Positions 12,229 to 23,282 of a DNA stretch of 64,000 bases are shown here, piece after piece. The stretch is from Mantis religiosa (taxonomy: Eukaryota > Arthropoda > Insecta > Mantodea > Mantidae): positions 49,594,047 through 49,658,046 of the forward strand of contig CM060947.1 of NCBI GenBank assembly GCA_030765055.1, in the 5' to 3' direction. The stretch's first letter is position 1. Each line of letters starts with the position of its first letter. The notes under the pieces are model-generated. The model saw only the letters and a list, made by a program, of their open reading frames with translations, ran no database searches and was not told the DNA's origin. Made by a program: the position numbers and the translations under genes.

Positions 12229-13545
12229 CGAGGGCTGTTCAATAAAGAATGATCATAATTTTTTCACGGTCATAATTATTCGCACTAAAATTCAATCTTA
12301 TTAAATTCTGTTAGCCTAATGTGAAACAAACACGCCGCAGTAGTTTCATTGTTGGTACTCCTGGTTCCCGCCTGTGAGAACCAGGCAAGTTTAGACATGT
12401 TCAGTATAGCCTACAGCTGCAATGGAGGTAACACGCGAGGAACAATATGCGGCTTTGAAATTCTGCATTCGTCTCAACAAATCTTCAGTTGAAACCTATA
12501 CAATGTTACAAGAGGCCTATGGAGAGTCTGTTCTTCACTAGAACACAGTTCGAAGGTGGTTTAAAATGTTTAAAGAAGGAAGACAATCAATTTCAAAGAA
12601 AGGTGGACTCGGTGCTCCAGTTACTGCTTTTACGGAAGAAAACATCAACACTACTGCTGCTGCCATTGTGAGGGGATTGACGAATTACCTTAAGATCACT
12701 TTCTGAAATACTGAAAATTTCATTGGGTGCCAACCACACGTTGGTGACAGAAACATTACACATGAGACGTGTTTGTACGCGATGTATTCCAAAACTGTTG
12801 ATTCCCGAACAAAAGGACACTCGCATGCAGGTCTACATGCAGTTAAATTTGAAGTTAGAGGAAGATCCGGAGTTTCTTTCAAACGTAATCACTGCTGATG
12901 AAACTTGGCTACATCATTTTGATCCTGAGAGCAAACACCAAAGCTCAGTGTGGGAATCTCCTTCATCACCAACCCCGCAAAAAAGCAAAAGTGGTTGCTT
13001 CTACTAGGAAAGTTATGGTCATCTCATTCTTTGATATTAATGGAATGGTTTATCAGCATCTTGTACCAGCACGCACATCAGTAACTCGACAATACTACAG
13101 GGATGTCCTGAAAACATTGCAAGTCCATATCAGGCGCAAAAGACCACATTTCCGTGAAGCAGGCTGGATGCTGCACCACGATAATGCGCGGCCGCATATT
13201 GCTAATGTTGTTGCTGAATATCTTGCAAAAATCAACGTAGAGTGCATCTCTCACCCTCCCTATAGTCCGGATTTAGCCACATGTGACTTTTTTCATTCCC
13301 TAATTTGAAGAAACGGCTTCGTGGGAGGCATTATCCATCATCAGAAGCAGTGGTGAAGGCTGCGGATGCGATTTTGAAGGATATCTCAAAAATGGTTTCC
13401 AGCATGTCTTTGAAGACTGGCAGAAATGCTGGGACAAGTGTATCACATTCAGGGGAGACTATTTTGAGAAGAACCACTAATTATGAGGATGAGTAAAGGT
13501 ACGTTGTCAAAAAAATTGTGATCATTCTTTATTGAACAGCCCTCG
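12229..13545 (+). mobile_element. Mariner element, both TIRs present, 1317 bp
   Basis: The left terminal inverted repeat CGAGGGCTGTTCAATAAAGA and its reverse complement at 13519-13545 bound the element. TA duplications lie at 12227-12228 and 13546-13547. Length and TA target are typical of mariner. A deletion derivative of the same family is at 23283. Confidence 0.95.
12422..13496 (+). pseudogene. Mariner transposase, DD34D, inactivated
   Basis: The frame starts at ATG 12422 (MEVTREEQYAALKF, the Mos1-type N-terminal helix-turn-helix). It meets a TAG at about codon 40, then shifts frame near 12670, 12985, 13295 and 13395. The catalytic blocks remain: ITADETWLHHFD (first Asp, about 12890), MLHHDNARPH (second Asp, about 13175) and YSPDLATCDFF (third Asp, about 13285). 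Thirty-four residues lie between the second and third Asp, which defines DD34D mariner. A single-subunit cut-and-paste transposase would act on the flanking TIRs in the nucleus. With at least five lesions this copy cannot make the protein. Confidence 0.93.
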
Positions 13546-13547
13546 TA

Positions 13548-14554
13548 CTATAAAACTTACGTAATAAACGCCTTACAATGGGGAATAAATTACATGCATA
13601 TGTTTTAACTATGACGGAATAAAACACAAATACGCAAAAATCCGAGCTCTAGTGACAACAGTTTGTAGAAGACATAAACATCAGAACTCATATAAATGCA
13701 ATAGATCAGCCTGCTTTTGAGGGAAAGGTTTTTCTACTATCGTGTTTCGTTGTTAAACCTAATGCGCGTTTTCAACCTTAAATTTTCCGTTACGTACTTT
13801 ACGCTGTAAAATATTAGATTAACCTCAGAAAAGTAGCTACGTCCCATTTGGGGTACGCTTGTCGCAGATTGAGAGTCATTATCACGAGGTCTGTGTACCT
13901 TCAACTTCCTATGAGATAACTGTGCATTAGCGTCGGGTTATCGCCCGAGGCTACCCGGGCAAGGGTGTTCCGGAGTAAACATACAAGAAAGGAGGGTGCT
14001 CAAGGAGCGGAAAATGAAAACGAGGGAGACTTGCACGGGTAAGAAAGTGTGGAAAATAGTCTAACAAATGCAACAAAAGTTATGCTGGGCCCAAAAATAA
14101 TGTATGTGTTTCACTCAAATCTCTCTACTCTTTAAAAAACTCTATTTACAAACGCTTATTCTTTTAGCCACTTCACGTTAATTGAGATAATTATTGGTAG
14201 AAACTGTTCTGTTACATATTTATTTGTACACTGTCGGTAACAAATGCAACACAATGATTGCTTAACTTCTATGAAGAGCTATGGTAAAGGTAATAAATAA
14301 TGATAGCATCATATGATAAAGAATATGATAACCTCGTTCACCAATACTGTAACTTCTTAATATCCATATATTACTCCCATGTTTCAATGAACAGTCTTGA
14401 AGAGTTGCATTTTTTTCGCCAGTATATATGCAATGGAAATAGTGGAATGCAGTAGATTTAAGCGATAGTAAAATCTTTTAAGAGATGTTCGGTATGTGAT
14501 GCCTTTGGAATTCCAATCTCTTTGTAGTTGACTGCAATTTCGCGGCTTCAAAAC
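13548..14554. other. Unannotated
   Basis: A short GC-rich patch (13930-13990, including the small inverted motif GCCCGAGGCTACCCGGGC) stands out, but I cannot identify it. The rest is AT-rich without features. Confidence 0.4.
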
Positions 14555-14670
14555 CAGCATAATTAAAAGCCACAGCCCCATGTCAGATCTCTGCTGACAG
14601 ACAAAATTCTGGCACACCGGCAGCGCTGATATGATCTTGGTAATTGACGGTGTCGTTAACAAACATCACA
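14555..14670 (+). mobile_element. SINE-E fragment
   Basis: AAAGCCACAGCCCCATGTCA, CGGCAGCGCTGATATGATCT and GTCGTTAACAAACA match the SINE-E body of 33892-34081 in opposite orientation. The head is not recognisable. Confidence 0.6.
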
Positions 14671-15672
14671 CTTATTATTTATTTATTCTCTTAAAAACTA
14701 ATAATAACTTCCTATTTGAGAAAAGTATAAATATTTGAAAATTCAAGACATACCTATGCATTACATTTCATCTGTCATGTTTTATTTTGATCTAATTGTT
14801 AAAAACCGATTTCATGATAAAACTTTTCAAAAATATTTTCATGTAAAAGGCAGTTCAGGATCGGGGAATTATCTCGAAAATCTTCTCGCATCTTTAGGAA
14901 GATGCTAACTTTCTTTTGCGAAATCTGAATATCGAAATGTTGAGTGGAATGCAATATTTCCTCTCTTAATGTATGTAGTAAAGTACGCAAAACTTTACCA
15001 AGAAGAAATCAGTTAAAGATAAAATATTTGAAAGATCGGCAGGGAAATGCAAGTTCAGTAGATCTACATATTGATCTACATAGGTTTTGACATATTACAC
15101 TGGACTGATAAACTCATATCTTCAAAAGGGTTTAAGGCAAAGGCCTCTAGCACATAATTAGATCATCGTTTAATGTTAAGGTTTTTCTTGATTCCCTTGC
15201 GCCATGATATTTACCGTAAACGTATACGCTAAATCAGTCAGAATGCCACAATGTCTGGGTTACCTTAAAGCAAACCATACGGAAAACAGGTTAGCGGTTA
15301 ATCATTATGGTAGGTCGCGCAAATGCTCTCTGTGTATCGGATGTAGCTTTATGGACACAATTACGTCATATTGCATATCGGATGAGTATTTAAACTTGAG
15401 TCATCACACGTACACGTGTGCTTATCGCTTGCAGCTGGGCGCAAATCTGCATTATGATTGATTGGTTTTCTCCTACAAATGTAATTCTTGCATGCGGACG
15501 GAATATTCTGAACTCAAACCTTCTATCTGTAGTGCCGAGATGGGAAAAAGTGAATGAATAAAAATTTTAAAAAGTGAAGAAAGAAACACCGAAAAATGTT
15601 CCGTATATACGCAAGGGAGTTTATTTTTCACAGTGAAAATAGGTTACAAATAATTTTTTATAGCTGGAGCGG
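14671..15672. other. Unannotated, 3' flank of the exon at 15.7 kb
   Basis: AT-rich and without repeat matches. The distal part (from about 15600) is the probable 3' UTR of the minus-strand exon described next. Confidence 0.4.
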
Positions 15673-15678
15673 TTTATT
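15620..15678 (-). terminator. Poly(A) signals after the 15.7-kb exon
   Basis: Two AATAAA hexamers on the minus strand (15673-15678 and 15620-15625) lie 19 and 72 bases past the stop codon, the expected range for an insect 3' UTR. Confidence 0.45.
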
Positions 15679-15696
15679 GGGAAAACTGTAAACGAC

Positions 15697-15877
15697 TTAA
15701 AGCCCCGCGCTGTGGCGATCATCTTGGAGCGGTTTGATGGGCTGAAGGTGGATGCTGATGAATTTCTCACCTTTGGTGACGATCTTGAAGATATCTAGAA
15801 GTATCCCCTGCAACTCTGGATCGGCATGAGTAATTCTGAAGCGATGAGCTCTTTTTCCCAGGGTCGTGATAACGGGG
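15697..15877 (-). CDS. Putative terminal exon of an unidentified host gene
   Basis: On the minus strand a classical acceptor, CTAACTTTCTCAG (a CTAAC branch-like motif plus pyrimidines), ends at 15878. The 181-nt exon that follows reads in one frame for 59 codons, with one leading base finishing a split codon, and stops at TAA 15697-15699. The peptide contains GKRAHRFRITHADPELQG and IFKIVTKGEKFISIHLQP and ends DDRHSAGL. It is balanced in composition and GC-richer than its AT-rich surroundings, unlike the random frames nearby. AATAAA signals follow in the same sense (complements at 15673-15678 and 15620-15625). I do not recognise the family. Upstream exons are not evident in the next 2 kb, so it could also be a fragment left by duplication. 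Confidence 0.5.
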
Positions 15878-16489
15878 CTGAGAAAGTTAGTGTTACTATT
15901 GCTGAAGAATGGACAAATAATTTTCTTTTTCAAACATGAAGATTTAATTCTTCCGAAACATTTTCAAATTGCGATACAAATTTAAATATAAATTTTGTTC
16001 TTTAACAAACGATGACTGGTGTATTGATTAACTATTACTCTCTTACACACACGCTATTTGTGCATCTTAAATGCACACTCAAAAATAATTCTGCACAACC
16101 TCGGAGCGACACAAATGTATGTCTTACTCCTATGACGTTCTTAAGCTGAAGAAAGATCTTTTAGACATATATCAACTTCCTCTCATATCAGGTTGTCATG
16201 GTTATACCTTACATTTTATGCATTTCATTAAACATTACAATTCCTCCAACTATTCCTCTCAAACAATATAAAATATCTGCTACATAGCTCTGATGGTTTT
16301 TAAAAGTATTTCAAACATAATTATCCTCTAATGCTAAAAGCTTGAAATATTTTAAGGAGTTCTAAGACCACCAGGAAAAGGAAAGGGGTGGGGAATTCCC
16401 TCCTTACCTTTCTCAGAATTAACGCGGTCAATTGTAATGAAATTTCGCGTTAGCGTTCTTTCTGCAGTGCAGCAAAAATGTTACCAAGC

Positions 16490-17050
16490 ACTGTGGATGT
16501 TAGATTAATAATTTTATAAAGAAATGACAGGGTGATACGTAAAACTTAATTGCAATAATAATTTCATGCTCAAAATCAATGTTTAGCGGAAGAAGCAAAG
16601 TTTGGTTACATTTTGGCACAAAAAACATTAGTCAACTTCAGTATTAAGGGGGAAAAACAATTAGCTAAGGCAATTAGGTTCTGGTGACTTCAATCAAAGG
16701 ACGCATTAGGACTAGGTTCGGGTAGATAGAATCATGAACCTGCAAAGGACATATACGCAAGTTCTAAAACTTGGAAAGGCAAATGAGTTCATAGAAGTGA
16801 GCAAGCCACCGAGTTTCATTGGCGACTGGAAGCTTCAAACCTGGAACGTAATGTAGGTGGGAATTTAGTTGATAAAAAGAGCGTATATTTCTCAAATTCG
16901 TGTCTGTTCTTCGTGTTTTACAGTCTTTCCTAATTGTTTCCGCAGTAGCTTGTAAAGTCAGCGCTTCGGTTATTGATATTTATTGGTCCCAACTTGGGAA
17001 TTCTCCCAGTAACATTCCAGCGAACAGATACTAATGGCCACAAATGAAGA
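16490..17050 (+). repeat. Diverged dispersed repeat, copy 1 (pair of 28550-29140)
   Basis: It aligns collinearly with 28550-29140. Shared blocks are TTTATAAAGAAATGACAGGG / TTTATAAAGAAATAACGGGG, GTTGATAAAAAGAGCGTATATTTC / GTTGATAAAAGAGCAAGCATTTC, and TCTCCCAGTAACATTCCAGCG / TCTCCAATTAACATTTCAGCG. Strong divergence between the copies means age. No termini, TIRs or coding motifs identify the class. Confidence 0.6.
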
Positions 17051-17130
17051 TGACACAGAAAGTGCTGCATTGTTTAAATAAAATTACCATTGAAATGGAA
17101 TGAAAATAAGAGCAAATAAATCCAAAAGAC

Positions 17131-17325
17131 GTTCAGGACATCCCGAGTTCGAATCTCGGTTAGGGTGAATTATCTAGATAAGGTTTCTCCGAGGTTTTCC
17201 GTTAACTTGAAAGACAAATGTCGGGTAACTAAGCTCTACGGAACCTGGGCTCATTTGAGCATCATTTCACCCATTTCATTCATCGTCGGATATGACTTAA
17301 CGTTGAACATAAATTACAAACAAAA
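17131..17325 (+). mobile_element. SINE-A, 5'-truncated
   Basis: It begins inside the head just before GAGTTCGAATCTCGGTTAGG and runs to CGTTGAACATAAATTAC with a short A-rich end. The A-box half is missing. Confidence 0.8.
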
Positions 17326-17560
17326 AATCAATAGATTTTAGAGGAATGAACCCAGTTAGGTAAAAAAAGAGTATTAGACAATATAATAATAGATCAGATG
17401 TTACGTTCCAAGTATTTAGAATGTAATGTCTCGTACCAAGGATAAACTGATGTAATTAAAAAACTATATAACAGGAATGTTAAAATGAACATTACAAAAT
17501 AAGGCATATAAAGACACCATAGTAAAACTATACAAATCAACGGTAGTATCAATTCTGATA

Positions 17561-18077
17561 AAGTTAAGTGCAGAGGATCTACCAAGAAGTCCGAGGACCT
17601 TGGCCTTTTTAAACCCGGGAGCGATGGATAACTGCCGGGGTCTTTCCATAGGACAATGCTTGATTTCTTAAAAAGCAACCCCCCCCCGTTGACAACAACG
17701 TTAAGACGGGATGGAAGTGAATACGCCACTTACGCACGTCAACCCCGCAGGGAACACTACCGAAAACCTCGGTGGGGCCACCTGGTGATCGAGCACACCT
17801 TCTACTAGCTCTGCAGGCTAGCATCCAGAACTTATGAGGCAACCCCCTACTCCCTCCGGGCGGCCGTAGCCTTGCCGGAGGTACCCAATTTCCCGTGTGT
17901 GACGGGAAAACACTGCCCCCTCGAGTCCAACCTAATCCGAACAACTCCCCGACGGTAGGGGCTCGGCAGTTCGGCCCGAGGCTCCTCTAGTAATGTCAGA
18001 GGTACCACGAGTGCTAAGGGTCCGCAGCGCCCGCACCACGGCAGCTGAAGGGGACGGATCCCCTCCCCTACGGAAAC
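17561..18077. mobile_element. Unidentified 517-bp GC-rich insertion with 7-bp TSD
   Basis: It interrupts the LINE between VVSILI and YGSETW. TCTGATA occurs on both sides (17554-17560 and 18078-18084). The interior is far GC-richer than anything around it (for example 17820-18060) and carries no TIRs and no poly(A). A long minus-strand frame (17847-18191) is open but motif-free. It may be a 5'-UTR-type or non-autonomous retroelement, possibly inserted in minus orientation. The class is unknown to me. Confidence 0.75.
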
Positions 18078-18200
18078 TCTGATATACGGATCAGAAACAT
18101 GGACATCAACAAAAATAAATAGTACTAGAATACAGATATCAGAGATGAAAGAGCAATAACTGGGTACACTAAAAAATATAAAAAAATGCACTCAAGACAT

Positions 18201-19139
18201 TTATTATCCAATTTTTTATTCCTATTTTACCCAAAGGTATATTAGGAATATAGTTTACAAATTTATGAATACAATACAATTTACAAAAACTTAACAAATT
18301 CAATATCAAGCTGACAAACAGTAAACATCAAGATGAATCATTTAGCTTAAGAAATATTTGGTTTAAGAAAGCCATGAAATATTAATAAGTTTTGTAATTC
18401 ATCAGAAGTTTTGTAAGTGGTTTTGAGAAACTGTAGCATAAAGATTGAAGCAATAATTCAAGTTCATATCTTTCAAAACATAAAAACGGGCAATCAAAAT
18501 GTGAGGGACATCTTGAAGATGATTTCCACAAATACAATCAGATGTGGATTTGATTTTGAATCGAAATAAGTAAGCTGAAAATTTGCCATGTCCAGTTAAG
18601 AATTGAGTGAGAACATAGGATTAACGAATTTACATTTATGTCTGTCAGAAACTGTTGGGAAGTATAAATCCTTAGTCAAAGCACCACAATCACTTTTAAC
18701 CAGTATTCATTCCAGTCGTTGATGATAATATCCTTTAATGTTTACCTCACATAAGAAATGGGGCATAGAGTGTATGTCTCTGGAAGATCTGAAGTCGCAG
18801 CTCTCTTTGCAAGCTCATGTGCACGTTCATTTCTGGCAATCCCTACGTATCCTCTGACCCATTTAATACACAGATGAGAACATAATAATTGATTTCTTAT
18901 TTCAGCTGCAATAGGACTGCTGTTTTTCGTATCTTTCAAAGCTGCAATTGCTGATTGTGAGTCACTGTAAAGGCGAGCGGTACATTGTAAGTTGTTGCAC
19001 TATTTCACTGCTTCACGGATTGCTAATAATTCAGCTTGAAAAACTGGACACTCCTTGGCAAGTCTGAACATGGAAGAATGGCATTCTATGGAGCGAGAGA
19101 ATACCACAAACGCACATCCTACTTTAGCATTTTTATTAA
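18201..19139 (-). mobile_element. 5'-truncated LINE (I-like) with RNase H domain
   Basis: On the minus strand the insert starts inside an RNase H domain: KVGCAFVVFSRSIE, then ECPVFQAELLAIREAVK (catalytic Glu), LYSDSQSAIAAL (catalytic Asp) and IKWVRGYVGIARNERAHELA (the GNERADxLA box). A C-terminal FLTGHGKFSAYLFRFKI with an ICGNHLQDVPHIL cysteine/histidine motif follows. An in-frame TAG after AVK and a later frameshift inactivate it. RNase H plus this tail fits the I group of LINEs, and the 3' end is ...GGATAATAA. GCACTCAA(G/T)ACAT flanks it (18188-18200 and 19140-19152, one mismatch). Confidence 0.85.
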
Positions 19140-19275
19140 GCACTCAATACATTAGAGAAGAATTAAAAGTAGAAGACTAAATCATATTATTGCTAACAGA
19201 ACTCAATGGGGAAAACTTGTTCAAATGATGAGTAATAACAAAATACCTAAAAAAGTCAAACTAGGAGTATAAACC

Positions 19276-19681
19276 CAAAGGTTTATACAGCCGCTAGAGC
19301 TCGAACAGCAAGCTGGAAACCTGAAACTAAAAGAAATTCAAGCATGTATGTGTGCTCTATACATCTGTGGTTCCGACTACAGCTCCTCATACCCACAAAC
19401 GGCACTTTCGTCTAGTGAAAATGCCAACTATAATTTGTTTATATACAACTAAAACCACCTACAGCTTCAAACCAATAGCAAAAGCTACAAAGAACAGCAA
19501 ACACCGATAGAAATGAACAGCTTCAATGCACACCATCAAAAAAGAAATAAAAACTTGGTACAACTATTCCCAGGAATCGGCAGTAGTAATGAACCTGCAG
19601 TTAATTATACCTACTTCATGGAATTTTGACGTTGGCTGAATTGAAAACACCTGAAATGCAAATAAAACCCCAAAGCATAAA
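19276..19681. other. Unannotated
   Basis: No recognisable feature. It follows the LINE stop codon and may include its 3' UTR. Confidence 0.4.
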
Positions 19682-19823
19682 ATCAACTTTTCACTTTGTA
19701 ATCAATATAACCATCGATATGCATTCCCATTCTCCTTATCGCGCTATTATGCATCAACTTTTCACTTTGTAATCAATATAACCATCGATATGCATTCCCA
19801 TTCTCCTTATCGCGCTATTATGC
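19682..19823. repeat. Perfect 71-bp tandem duplication
   Basis: 19682-19752 and 19753-19823 are identical by eye (each begins ATCAACTTTTCACTTTG and ends CGCGCTATTATGC). Two copies without divergence indicate a very recent duplication, or an assembly artefact. Confidence 0.93.
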
Positions 19824-19873
19824 ATTACAGCTATTGTTATGAAACAAATATACTGTTTTATTACCAACTATGG

Positions 19874-20400
19874 TGCGATCCATATAAACCTGAACCACTT
19901 CAATAGGCCATAACTTTTGAACCAACAATAGGACACACGTGCAACTTTGGGAGAATATAATACACAATTGGGATATTGCATTACACTATTTACATCTCAG
20001 AGAAAATGTTGGAAGTGTCCTTCAACAGCATCTATACATGTTTGTAATCGTCTCACCATATTCTCTGAAGTTTTACGGAGGTGATATGGAATTGAAAGAA
20101 GGTTATTTCCAACAAGATGGAGCAACGTGCCATGCATCTAATGACACCATGGAACTTGTAACCAGTTTCTTTGATAATCGAATAATCTCAAAAAGTTTGT
20201 GGCCCCCCAGATTCCCTGACTTAACCTCCTCGGATGTTTTCTTGTGGGTGTATCTAAAAAATAGAGTGTACAAGAATAGACCATGGACAACTGAGTTCTC
20301 AAGGAATCCATTCGGACCGAAATAAATAACATTGGCGAGCATACTCTCCGTAGTTTAATGCGCGAAGTTGCCATTTGGTAACAAAGACTTTGGTAACTGT
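19874..20400 (+). mobile_element. Fold-back DNA-transposon derivative, copy 1 (right arm lost)
   Basis: It begins TGCGATCCATATAAACCTGA. The first 210 bases read on the minus strand as a transposase C-terminus. They join at ACGGAG to a sense transposase fragment, GYFQQDGATCHASNDTMELV, then FPDLTSSDVFLWVYLKNRVY (an IS630/Tc1-mariner-like DDE core). The same unusual join occurs at 44.09 kb. The right arm is not recognisable beyond about 20400. Frameshifts and missing domains make it inactive. Confidence 0.75.
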
Positions 20401-20772
20401 TTTTTTGGCATATTAAATTTCTATTTAACAATAAAATACAAGTGTTTGTAGCTACTTTATGGTATTAATGCGTCCATTTCTGTCAGTATTATTGTAATGT
20501 TTTCCAACAAAATCTACGCAACTACACAGGTACTCTGCCATCATTCATGGGTCCATTTCGTTCCCCTTAACATGAGAAAGAATAGCTTCCATTTAAGCAT
20601 CTAAACCTAAACCCTTTGAATTAAAATAGTAAAATGATTCATGCAATATAGGTTTAAAAGACATTTGAACTGTCAGTAGGCAAGATAAAATCTTTTCGCC
20701 TGAAGACTAGTTACCAAAACCTTTACATCTGTCGGAAAACGTGGAGGAACAGATCTTGGTATTATACGCATA
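20401..20772. other. Unannotated
   Basis: No feature seen. Confidence 0.4.
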
Positions 20773-20776
20773 TATA

Positions 20777-21612
20777 AGAGATGTGTTCAAGTTATAACAC
20801 CAATATTTTTTTCCCAGGACTGGAACCAGATAGGAACTTCTGGTTTCTTTTTAAATACACGTGGACTCTTTGTGAATGCGCGACAGAGATGGAAGCACTA
20901 TACAGTACATAGAACTCTAGTGGCCGCGACGAGATTAGGACTGTTTTTGATACTTAAAAGGGCGACGTTTTCATTGCAAGAACAGCGTGTATTTATTCGT
21001 TTTCTCCATTTTCGTGGTGTGACACCTATTGAAATTCATCGCCAGTTGAGTGAGGCAGGTGGTGATGGTACCATGGATGTGTCCAATGTGCGTTCCTGGG
21101 TGCGACAGTTCAATGAAGACAGAACATCGTGTGACAGCAAACCAAGACAGTCACAGCCTCGCACCAGCCGGTCTGACGACATGACCCAGTGAGTGGTGAA
21201 CGTTGTTTTGGAGGATCACCGATTGAGCGTTGCAGACATCGCATTTCCGTGAGATCTGTGCACACAATCCTGCATGAAGATCTGAAAATGCGTAAAGTGT
21301 CTTCCAAGTGGGTGCCACGCGACGCAGAAGTTTCTTCGTGACAACTTTAAAGTGATTGCTCATCTCCCTACTCACCTGACCTGGCTCCTAGCGATTTTTG
21401 GCTGTTTCCCACGACGAAAAACACACTACGTGGTCGCAGATTCACTAGTCGTGCCGCTACTGCTTCAGCGATTTTTCAGTGGTCAAAACACACTCCCAAA
21501 GAAGCGTTCGCAGAGATCATGCAATTATAGCGTCGACGTTGTGAAAAATGTGTACGGCTAGAGGGTGATTACTTTGTGAGAAAAAATAGGTGTTATAACT
21601 TGGTAGCATCTC
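20777..21612 (+). mobile_element. Mariner-like element, internally deleted
   Basis: The terminal inverted repeats are GAGATGTGTTCAAGTTATAA (from 20778) and the complement of GAGATGCTACCAAGTTATAA (to about 21611), inside TATA-rich target sequence. The transposase HTH is readable at 20960-21190: RVFIRFLHFRGVTPIEIHRQ, GTMDVSNVRSWVRQFNEDRT. The central catalytic region is deleted: around 21250-21400 the reading jumps from the N-terminal domain to a short third-Asp-like remnant (YSPDLAPSDFWLF-type). No functional protein. Confidence 0.8.
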
Positions 21613-22313
21613 ATATAGAGAGATGAGAAGAAATACACGGTTTAGTGCAAATTTGTTTAGATGCATATAACCTATAACCTCCCAAAAAATTAGAAAAGAA
21701 TTGCCATTTGCAATACTAGAAGCATCAGTTTACTGGGCTCTTCAAATACACCACTTTTAATGAATACAAACGCAACAATATTGTTGAATTTATTTTTATT
21801 CTGTTTTTAATCGGTGCATATGTCCTCTATAAACAAATTTCAATAGAATAAAATGTGACAGCTTAGATTAATCGTCGCAAAATAGTTTCTACACCCGGAT
21901 TGCAATACGTCATGCTAGTCTACATAAACAGGCTGATTTACTGAAACTGGATTTTAAAGAATGCAATGTCGTAATGACATGGAGCTATGGTACCTCAATT
22001 GGTAAGAGAAATGATACAGAATACTAGGTATACTTAAGGTCTACAAAGGTTCCAATAAACCTCACTCTTCAAATATCCCCAAAATGTAGTCGCAAACAGA
22101 TAATTCTGTGGATGTTGGAGGCAATACAAGTTTATGAGACAACCTGATTCACAAAGAGTGGAAGTACTACTACTACTAAAGCAACATACTACTTGGAAAC
22201 ATTTTGGCTGCTCGCTTGTAGACCAAAGGCAATCTGATCAGGTACTGCAATTTCTAAATATTAAAACTACGGCGAGAGACTTAACTTTCTTTAATTGTTC
22301 TGTAACTGTTAAA

Positions 22314-22314
<1 letters not shown>
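21613..22314. other. Unannotated
   Basis: No feature seen. Confidence 0.4.
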
Positions 22315-22388
<74 letters not shown>

Positions 22389-22392
22389 GTGA
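22315..22392. repeat. (GA)n microsatellite
   Basis: About 34 GA units ending in GTGAGTGAGTG. Confidence 0.97.
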
Positions 22393-22660
22393 GTGTGGAG
22401 TATGTTGGCATTTGCAGACAGCACTTAACATAACGTGTTTATCTGCCAGCCATAGATGCATGGTCAATATTTGTTTAAATTCTTTGTATTGACATATGGT
22501 ATGACAGTAGGTAGCTCTATGACAGTTGCTTAAGAATTTCTGTATCTATTAATGATATTCCATTTGAAATGTCACTAAAATCATTCGAAGATGGAGATAT
22601 AGAGGACAGCATTTTTTAAATTTACTTTCTGCAACGATAAGTCATATTGGAAATTGAATA

Positions 22661-22812
22661 AAATGGGTGAAACGAGGCTCAAATGAGCCCAAGATCCATT
22701 AATCTTTTAAGATAAGGGAAAACCCAGGAAACCCCTTATCCAGATAACTCACCCTAAACGAGATTCGAACTCAGGAGCTTTTGAACGTGAGGCATCTACG
22801 CTACAGAGACGG
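22661..22812 (-). mobile_element. SINE-A, partial and diverged
   Basis: GGCTCAAATGAGCCC, CCTTATCCAGATAACTCACC and GAGATTCGAACTCAGGAG match SINE-A in reverse. The 3' tail region and part of the head are eroded. Confidence 0.8.
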
Positions 22813-23280
22813 GAGCTAGCAGACTAACATATTTTCAAGAATATAAAATGTTATTTTGTATTGAACATTTCATATTATTGATATCTGATAAGCTTGTTAA
22901 TTTACACAAATATAAATTTTGCTATATTCCTCACCCCCCCCCCTCTATCATATCTCTGATTTAGAAACGCAAATAATGTTTACTCAACTGGCAGAAGTAC
23001 CTTGCAAGTCCAGGTTGAGAATATTTGTAGATAACATATCGAGTGTTTTACAGAGATCTGTAAATTATGTTTATTTGGCAGTTTTAAATAATATGTATTT
23101 TGAGCTCTTCCACTGTTATCTGACGTACGGTGTCCTCTCCAAATGCTAACAAACGTTTGTATTGAAGAATGCGATACGCATTATGCCTATGCAAATTTTA
23201 TTAAAGGACTGATAAATTATATTCAAAATTCTATTATACATAATTGAGAACCCGGGGCATTTTTGCAATTGAAATTAAAA
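22813..23280. other. Unannotated
   Basis: A short C9 run lies at about 22934. Otherwise nothing. Confidence 0.4.
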
Positions 23281-23282
23281 TA

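Larger units (their letters stand above)
17380..19275 (+). pseudogene. LINE C-terminal RT region, split by two nested insertions
   Basis: Three separated pieces read as one LINE ORF end. The first, at 17390-17560, contains SKYLECNVSYQG and DTIVKLYKSTVVSILI. The second, at 18078-18187, contains IYGSETWTSTKINSTRIQIS. The third, at 19140-19272, contains IREELKVED and NRTQWGKLVQMM and stops at TAA. The YGSETW block and following helix are characteristic of the thumb/C-terminal region of a common arthropod LINE group. The breaks fall exactly at the two TSDs described for 17561-18077 and 18201-19139. The ORF also carries frameshifts and internal stops, so it was dead or died early. Confidence 0.75.

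Noticed and set aside
22134..22388. Frame ending in an Arg-Glu dipeptide run
   Set aside because: The run is the (GA)n microsatellite; the upstream part has no coding features.
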